From the NCBI GenBank assembly GCA_030681475.1, contig JAUXWT010000058.1, positions 47,094-111,093 on the forward strand: 64,000 nucleotides of DNA. The letters are read 5' to 3'. The notes under the pieces are model-generated. The model made no database searches. It was not told the DNA's origin and worked only from the letters and a program-made list of their open reading frames with translations. Every line of letters begins with the position of its first letter. Position 1 is the stretch's first letter. The stretch is from Bacteroidales bacterium. Lineage in GTDB: Bacteria > Bacteroidota > Bacteroidia > Bacteroidales > FEN-979. The position numbers and the translations under genes were made by a program. Of this stretch, positions 57,625-64,000 are shown piece by piece.

Positions 57625-59433
57625 TTAGAAATAGTACCAGATACTCCAGTACTCATCAATATTCTCACCATCCTGGTGCAGACGACGAAGATAATCATAA
57701 ATCGAAACATCGGTGTACAGGTAATCATCCACGCTTGAGATTCTCGATTCCCAAGGATAGAAGCGATAAACGCGCTGACCATTGCCCATGATCATGATTG
57801 GTTCATGATCCTGCCAGGAGCGCAGATGCGATTTTCCGAGTTTAGGTACATTGAAAACCGGTTCATCGGTACGTACGATCCCGGGTAGAAGTCTCGCTTC
57901 CTCCTTTCTTTCCTGCTCGATGCGTGCGATCGGGACCCTGAACTCGACGGTCTCCTCCTTGCCTTTTGTATTGAAAGTATAATATGGTTCTATTCCAGAT
58001 AGCTTGAGTGTTTTCCGTAAATAACAAGTTTCAAAGCGTTTGCTGTTATAGTATGTAAATACTTGCTGATTATAGATATTGATGCCTTTTCTTCTGATTT
58101 TCTCAATGGCAATAAGGGTTTCTGAAGTAATTTCCATTGGGCTCTCAAAGTGGGTGATCAATGCGATCTCCCTGGTACCAAACTGATGATATTTGGCAAA
58201 AATATCAATCAGATCATCTGTAAAACGCTGAGGTACTGTTACTAACATTCTCGTTCCGATCCGGATACGCTCCACATGGGGGATAGCGGCAACTCTGTCA
58301 ATGATCGAACCTATCCTTGCATCAGGAAGCGTAAGCGGATCACCACCGGTGATGAGCACCTCGCTGATGGTCGGATGTGCCGCAATCCAATCTATCGCGT
58401 TACTGATCACTGATGAGGTTATTGTGCCTTCATCCATATCCTTTATTTCCCAGTTGCGTTGGCAGTAAACACAAATTTGAGGACATGAATCAAAGGGTTT
58501 CAATATCAGTATCTGAGGGTATCGCCGGGTGATCCCGTCAATCGGGCTGGTTGATCGCTCACCCATGAAATCCATGTCGAGGCCTTCTTTCTTGTTCCTG
58601 ATAATATTATTACAGTATTTCTGGCTTGGAATGACCATCGACCTCAACAGTGTATCCTCCGGAATCCGTCCTGTCATATTGAACAGTGAAAGATAATATG
58701 GTGTGATCTGGAATGGGATATGGCTTTCGTTGGCAGACAGAACACCCTCTTTTTCATCCGCGGACAAAGTGACTAAATCACTGAGGGTCTGATGATCTTT
58801 AATAATATGCTTCAGGTGCCATTTATAATCATCCCAGTCGGATTCATTGCCTTTAAAATAGTTCAGGATTTTATCCTTTAAAATACGGCGTTTTTTTTCA
58901 ACAGCATCATCAGCACCTTTACTGAACCTCCTGAAATGAAGCTGTAATTGCGATGAATAGAAGTCAAGTTTTTCTGACCTGATCCTGGCAGAGTCCCTGC
59001 CGCTTCCTTCAACGACATCAGTACCTTTATCAAGATTGGTCTGGCCGTAGATTCCAAGGAAGAGAAAAATAAACTCAGCAAGAAATCCTTCAGAAATTTC
59101 ATCTGGTATGAGATCGGAATCATGGGCAATTGCGGTTAAATTTTCAAGCGCTGAGAAATTACAGAGTTGTTCGTTTTCTGTCCTGATAATATTCTTGATT
59201 ACCCGTATACATTCCTTGGCATTATTTCGTTCGGTAATATTCAGTGTCCGGAATGGCATGTCAGAAAAAACATTGTAGTAACTTCTTTCGAGGTCGTTCA
59301 GATACATGAACAACCGGTTGCGGGCAGTCATCAGATCAACGGACTCCCTGAGTAGTTGTTTAATTTCCGGAGATGTTTCCCATAGTTTTTGTATCAGTTC
59401 AATTTTACCGGAAGTAATAATGCTATTAACCAT
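57625..59433 (-). CDS. KamA-family radical SAM protein (lysine 2,3-aminomutase-like), divergent
   Basis: 602 aa; radical SAM CPQICVYCQRNWEI (CX3CX2C), EVLITGGDPLTLPDARIGSIIDRVAAIPHVERIRIGTRMLVTVPQRFTDDL. Confidence 0.88.
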   Translation of the reverse strand: MVNSIITSGKIELIQKLWETSPEIKQLLRESVDLMTARNRLFMYLNDLERSYYNVFSDMPFRTLNITERNNAKECIRVIKNIIRTENEQLCNFSALENLTAIAHDSDLIPDEISEGFLAEFIFLFLGIYGQTNLDKGTDVVEGSGRDSARIRSEKLDFYSSQLQLHFRRFSKGADDAVEKKRRILKDKILNYFKGNESDWDDYKWHLKHIIKDHQTLSDLVTLSADEKEGVLSANESHIPFQITPYYLSLFNMTGRIPEDTLLRSMVIPSQKYCNNIIRNKKEGLDMDFMGERSTSPIDGITRRYPQILILKPFDSCPQICVYCQRNWEIKDMDEGTITSSVISNAIDWIAAHPTISEVLITGGDPLTLPDARIGSIIDRVAAIPHVERIRIGTRMLVTVPQRFTDDLIDIFAKYHQFGTREIALITHFESPMEITSETLIAIEKIRRKGINIYNQQVFTYYNSKRFETCYLRKTLKLSGIEPYYTFNTKGKEETVEFRVPIARIEQERKEEARLLPGIVRTDEPVFNVPKLGKSHLRSWQDHEPIMIMGNGQRVYRFYPWESRISSVDDYLYTDVSIYDYLRRLHQDGENIDEYWSIWYYF

Positions 59434-59560
59434 GTAAATTATTTTTATGCGTCATTGAAAACTACTAAAACTACGCCCAAGTTAGTTAAAATTTATTAAA
59501 CAGACCGGATAATTAGTAATTTTGACCACTTCAAGATCATCGTTGAAAAATAGTTTTCTT

Positions 59561-60832
59561 ATGAGCGAAATGTTGTTAATTATCGTATTTATCGTTGGCT
59601 ATGCGGCCATTGTAACAGAGCATAAAATCCGTGTTAACAAGGCGGCCAGTGCACTGGTGGCCGGTGCTTTGGCATGGACTATTTTTATCGTCTTCAGTCC
59701 CGACAGGCACTTGGTCACAGAGATGATCGGAGAACACATGGCAGATATCAGCGGAATACTCTTTTTCCTGATGGGCGCCATGGCCATCGTTGAACTGGTC
59801 GATTCGCACGATGGTTTCGACATTATCACAGAGCGGATCCGGACACGGGACAAACGTATATTGCTTTGGATTTTCAGTTTGATCACCTTCTTTCTCTCGG
59901 CGCTGCTCGATAACCTCACCACCACCATTGTAATGGTATCTCTGGCGCGTAAACTGTTCAGTGATGAACGAGACCGATGGTTTTTTGCAGGCATGATCAT
60001 CATCGCCGCCAATGCCGGTGGCGCCTGGTCGCCGATGGGAGATGTTTCCACCACCATGCTCTGGATCGGAGAACAGATCACCGCAGTGAACATTATCATT
60101 AAATTGATCGTACCAAGCCTGGTGTGCATTACCGTACCCCTGATCGTCGCTACCTTTATGATCAAGCCCGGTGTTGTTGACCCACCAATGACCGATGATT
60201 CAACGACTACCCACATTTACCCCTTTGAAAAGAACCTGATCTTCTTTGCAGGCATGTTTGCCCTGTTACTTGTCCCCTTCCTTAAAGCAATAACAAGTCT
60301 CCCTCCTTTTATGGCCATGATGCTTTCACTGGGACTCATGTGGGGATTAACAGAGATTGTTCACCGGAATAAACACTGGAAAGAAAAAGGACCTTTCTCC
60401 GTTGTTCATGCATTGCGTAAAATTGACACATCAACCATCCTATTTTTTCTGGGTATCCTGTTGTGTGTTTCAGCGCTCCAATCGGCCGGTATCCTGATGA
60501 ACTGGGCAGATTACCTGATCATGCATATTCCTGATCAGCGAATAACCATCCTGGTGATTGGCATACTTTCGGCTGTTGTGGACAATGTGCCGCTGGTGGC
60601 AGCCGTACAGGGCATGTATCCGCTCACTGTGTATCCTACCGATAATTTCTTTTGGGAATTCCTCACCTATGCAACCGGTACCGGAGGCAGTATCCTGATC
60701 ATCGGTTCAGCCGCAGGCGTGGCGGCTATGGGCATGGAAAGAATTACTTTTTTCTGGTTTTTAAAACGATTTGCCTGGCTTGCGGCGCTGGGTTATTTTG
60801 CCGGCGCCGTTGTTTACCTTCTTATGTTTTGA
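59561..60832 (+). CDS. nhaD: NhaD-type Na+/H+ antiporter
   Basis: About 423 aa multi-TM, LLDNLTTTIVMVSL, IIAANAGGAWSPMGDVSTTMLWI, DNVPLVAAVQGMY, ATGTGGSILIIGSAAGVAAMG. Confidence 0.9.
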   Translation: MSEMLLIIVFIVGYAAIVTEHKIRVNKAASALVAGALAWTIFIVFSPDRHLVTEMIGEHMADISGILFFLMGAMAIVELVDSHDGFDIITERIRTRDKRILLWIFSLITFFLSALLDNLTTTIVMVSLARKLFSDERDRWFFAGMIIIAANAGGAWSPMGDVSTTMLWIGEQITAVNIIIKLIVPSLVCITVPLIVATFMIKPGVVDPPMTDDSTTTHIYPFEKNLIFFAGMFALLLVPFLKAITSLPPFMAMMLSLGLMWGLTEIVHRNKHWKEKGPFSVVHALRKIDTSTILFFLGILLCVSALQSAGILMNWADYLIMHIPDQRITILVIGILSAVVDNVPLVAAVQGMYPLTVYPTDNFFWEFLTYATGTGGSILIIGSAAGVAAMGMERITFFWFLKRFAWLAALGYFAGAVVYLLMF

Positions 60833-63013
60833 TCAAACCAGCACGTTCTCGAATTCAGAATCGGAACAGAAAATAGCAGAGATTCGTGATTCGTTTACAA
60901 TTTTGACCATATTTTCAATGGTCATGCCGGGTTCAATGTTAAAGATGTTGACATCAGTATTGCGTTCTTTTTTCACATGATCAAACAAATCGCCTTTTTT
61001 CACTGAAATAGTCGTATTACGGGGGAATCTGACCATGACACGAAAAGCCTCAATATCCTCTTTTGTTATTTCCAATTGAGGGTTGTTGTTCAGAATGTAT
61101 GCATCTATTGATCCTTTCCAATTACGGCAAATCAAAATAGAGATCAATGTTGACAGGTCATTATTATTCACGCTGAAGGTCTCCTTCCAATCGGCAGGGA
61201 TATTGGTCATCCACAAATTAATATTTTTTTCAATGGCCAGACTGGCAGAGGAGAATGGTATGAAAATGATCACGCCGAAATTATTTTTTCTGGCATCTGA
61301 TACAAGTCTGTCATAATGTGCAATCTCAGCCATGGTCGAATCAACGCTGACAAAAACGATGTTCGGCTTAAAAAAGGCTGCATTTAATGACTGCATGCTC
61401 ACGTTAACGGTACTGTTATAATCTAAATTATCAATAACCGTGTATGATACAGGTAGCTCATTTTCTTTGAACTTCTTTACCACATTATCCAGGAAACTTA
61501 CCATATTTGATTGTTCAATCTCATTTTCGTTTCTGAGTACCAGTATCTTAACTGATCCTTTGGGGTAAATAATTGAGTGTATCAGTTTAAATGAACTTCG
61601 GATATCTTTTGGCATGGTCATGGGAATGAGCAGGTCGGGACGCCATGATCTCACTTCCCGTTTTTGCCTAAGATTGTTGGTCTTCTTTGTCGCCCATTCG
61701 GCCAACGCGGTGAACAAACCACTGCGTGAATCTCCTGCTGCCGATTTAATATTCTTCTTTACCAGGTAAACATAAAATATCACAATAAATATCAGCGAAA
61801 ACAAGGCAACGATCACACTCATAACGAACATGATGGCAATTGAACCGAAGGCCCCGATCGCCGGTACGATGATAGGAACTTTTAAAGTAGGCCTGTAGCT
61901 TGGCAATGCCAGGGTTTGCTCAACAAGAGCCACTACGTTTACCATGGCATAGGTCATCATGAAAAACATGGTAAGCAAAGGGGCGATGGTATTCAGGTTT
62001 CTGAGCGATATGCCAAATAAAACGATAACTGCGGTAACGAGCATAGCATTTACCGGTTCTCCTCTTTTAGATGTTTTGGCCAATTTCTGACTTTGTGGAA
62101 TAATGTTTTTTTCTCCCAGTGCCAGCAGGATTCTTGGCGCTCCGACAAACGAGCCAAGCGCTGAAGAAAGTGTTGCCCCTAACAACCCCGCCAGCACGAT
62201 CGGCCTGAATAATGAATTGTCAAGGAAAAAATTATAGTCATGGGTTAGTTCATCAGGAGTTTCAGCCAACAGCGCAGCAACAAAGATGAGGCTGATGTAT
62301 ATTATGGTGGTAATGATAACCGAAGAGATCGTACCCATGGGAATACTCCTTCTTGGATTGGTAAGGTCGCCCGACATATTGGCCCCTGCCATTACTCCTG
62401 TTACAGCAGGAAAAAATACAGCAAAGACGACCCAAAAAGAGGTGCCGCTGAAATCATTCTCAATGGAACCGGGGTATTTTCCAAACCATTCGATGTTATA
62501 ACTCAAATCGTTCACAAACAGGGCCCCATATATTGAAACCAGGGACAAGGCAATCACACCAACTATGACATATTGTATTTTAAAAGCAAAACTTGTGCTG
62601 ATAAAAGCGATTGTCATCACAAGAGAAAAAATCCCAAAATCCAGCAGCAGGGGATTTATAGCCGGTAAAAGGGTTTGCAATCCTTCCCTGAACCCGAATA
62701 TGTACATGGCAACGGCAATGGCCTGGGCAAAGTAAAAAGGGATACCAATGGCACCGCCGATTTCCAGGCCTAATGATTGCGAAATTAAACTGAATGCTCC
62801 CCCAGCCCCAATCCTGACATTGGTCGTAATTGAAGACAAGCTCAGTGCGGTGGTCAGTGTGATGGCAACCGACAGCAACACGATCGCAAGCGCTCCGACC
62901 ACACCGGCATTGCCGACCACCCAGGGCTGCCTGATGAACATGATAACCCCTAGAATGGTTAAAGTGGTCGGGGTGAATACGCCTGCAAAGGTTCCAAAGG
63001 TCTTCTTCTTCAT
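60833..63013 (-). CDS. APC-superfamily permease with C-terminal cytoplasmic domain (SLC12 cation-chloride cotransporter-like)
   Basis: 726 aa; GTFAGVFTPTTLTILGVIMFIRQPWVVGNAGVVGALAIVLLSVAITLTTALSLSSITTNVRIGAGGAF, FPAVTGVMAGANMSGDLTNPRRSIPMGT. Confidence 0.85.
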   Translation of the reverse strand: MKKKTFGTFAGVFTPTTLTILGVIMFIRQPWVVGNAGVVGALAIVLLSVAITLTTALSLSSITTNVRIGAGGAFSLISQSLGLEIGGAIGIPFYFAQAIAVAMYIFGFREGLQTLLPAINPLLLDFGIFSLVMTIAFISTSFAFKIQYVIVGVIALSLVSIYGALFVNDLSYNIEWFGKYPGSIENDFSGTSFWVVFAVFFPAVTGVMAGANMSGDLTNPRRSIPMGTISSVIITTIIYISLIFVAALLAETPDELTHDYNFFLDNSLFRPIVLAGLLGATLSSALGSFVGAPRILLALGEKNIIPQSQKLAKTSKRGEPVNAMLVTAVIVLFGISLRNLNTIAPLLTMFFMMTYAMVNVVALVEQTLALPSYRPTLKVPIIVPAIGAFGSIAIMFVMSVIVALFSLIFIVIFYVYLVKKNIKSAAGDSRSGLFTALAEWATKKTNNLRQKREVRSWRPDLLIPMTMPKDIRSSFKLIHSIIYPKGSVKILVLRNENEIEQSNMVSFLDNVVKKFKENELPVSYTVIDNLDYNSTVNVSMQSLNAAFFKPNIVFVSVDSTMAEIAHYDRLVSDARKNNFGVIIFIPFSSASLAIEKNINLWMTNIPADWKETFSVNNNDLSTLISILICRNWKGSIDAYILNNNPQLEITKEDIEAFRVMVRFPRNTTISVKKGDLFDHVKKERNTDVNIFNIEPGMTIENMVKIVNESRISAIFCSDSEFENVLV

Positions 63014-63093
63014 ATAACTTTTCTGAACCGTTCAACATAGACTATTTTCATATCAAAGATATTAAATTATCGATAACGAATTTCACCGGAGGT

Positions 63094-64000
63094 TTACACT
63101 TTTTTATCCTTGGAGGCAGTCATTAAACCAACCATCATGATCAAAGCAGTAATTACAATAACCTGAATGATCAGCGATTTATTGACTGAAAGGATATTGT
63201 TAGAGGGATCAATAGAAAGGAACAATAAAATGGTAATCAGCCCTCTGGGTGCAATGAACAGTAAAGGATTCAGCGGAAGTTTTGATAATTTCAATTGGAT
63301 TGCCCGAAACATGAAAATAACCGAAACAATCACCAACGACCAAATCAGGGTGCCGGTATTCAGTATTTCGTTTGTTTCCAACAGATACCCAAACAGAAGA
63401 AAGAACAGGGTCCTTACTAAAAAAGTAGCCTCAATGGTGAGTTCCTTGAATTTTTTCACCTCCTTATTTAACTCCTCCGGTCTGAACTTCTCAATCCACT
63501 TAAAATGTTTCAACTCATCCAGGTTTCCAATAAATAAACCGAACAGCATGATGAAGATCAGGCCTGGCAGGTGATAAACTTTTGAAACGGCAAATATCAA
63601 GATCACAAGTAGAATGATCGGAACAAATTTGATATGATGCTCTATTTTACTCAATAAAAAAGACAGTCCTATCGTGGTGGTAAATGAAATTACAATAATG
63701 ACAGACAATTGCAAGCCAAAAGTCATAAATGTTCCGGCTCCGTAGCTGACATTCAGTGCAATGAAATTGAAAAATATCACTCCCAATATATCCGACAGGC
63801 TGCTTTCATAAATAACAAACTCTTTGTTTTTGGACGACAGATTCCTCACGCTTGGTATGGCAATTGCACTGCTTATGACACAAAAAGGAATAACGTTGAT
63901 CAGGCTGTCTTTGAGAGAATGATGTCCGAAATACATGAATAGCCAGGCAAGTAAAAAGGCAGAGGCAACCATTGAAAATAAAGCGCCAAGAAACGAACTT
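63094..64000 (-). CDS. CPA-family cation/H+ antiporter (partial, runs off window)
   Basis: Multi-TM ORF; frame remains open past 63972 (SSFLGALFS before the first Met) to the window edge. Confidence 0.75.
   Translation of the reverse strand, partial: SSFLGALFSMVASAFLLAWLFMYFGHHSLKDSLINVIPFCVISSAIAIPSVRNLSSKNKEFVIYESSLSDILGVIFFNFIALNVSYGAGTFMTFGLQLSVIIVISFTTTIGLSFLLSKIEHHIKFVPIILLVILIFAVSKVYHLPGLIFIMLFGLFIGNLDELKHFKWIEKFRPEELNKEVKKFKELTIEATFLVRTLFFLLFGYLLETNEILNTGTLIWSLVIVSVIFMFRAIQLKLSKLPLNPLLFIAPRGLITILLFLSIDPSNNILSVNKSLIIQVIVITALIMMVGLMTASKDKKV

Overview
This 64 kb window looks like a Bacteroidota chromosome. Supporting signs are TAnnTTTG-type -7 boxes, the secE-tRNA-Trp and tRNA cluster-tuf arrangement, and the gene content. 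From left to right it contains: (1) the rpoC(partial)-rpoB-rplL-rplJ-rplA-rplK-nusG-secE-tRNA-Trp-tuf-tRNA(Thr,Gly,Tyr,Thr)-hpf-xer-rpsU housekeeping block, all on the minus strand; (2) an S9/DPP-IV peptidase, a flavin-reductase-like protein and tRNA-Val; (3) a compact menaquinone operon (menF-menD-menB-menA-menC-menE) led by a hotdog thioesterase; (4) a TetR-regulated RND efflux operon; (5) a GbsR/MarR-like regulator followed by a probable inositol-lipid cluster (myo-inositol-phosphate synthase, PgpA-like phosphatase, DUF5686-like outer-membrane protein, CDP-alcohol phosphatidyltransferase, DUF4833-like protein, PAP2 protein); (6) a NO/nitrate respiration island with a non-canonical heme-copper NO-reductase-like pair, an Rrf2 remnant, an arylamine-N-acetyltransferase-like protein, RIC (ScdA/YtfE), a hemerythrin protein, TetR, an orphan NrfD-like protein, two NarK transporters, NarIJHG and a two-heme cytochrome c; (7) a divergent AraC-UspA-HPF-UspA(pseudogene) stress module; (8) an aminotransferase, a divergent KamA-family radical SAM enzyme and three ion/amino-acid transporters (NhaD, an APC/SLC12-like permease, a partial CPA antiporter). 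The observations I consider most worth following up are: the heme-copper catalytic subunit, which has Asp at both helix-VI positions where cNOR has His and Glu, paired with a subunit II that has lost its CuA cysteines; three dispersed GTGACNN heptanucleotide arrays at gene 3' ends, two of which supply the stop codon itself; and a telomere-like ACACCC array between imperfect inverted repeats inside the tRNA cluster. No CRISPR arrays, rRNA genes, transposases or prophage genes were recognised. All names come from reading motifs; no database search was run.
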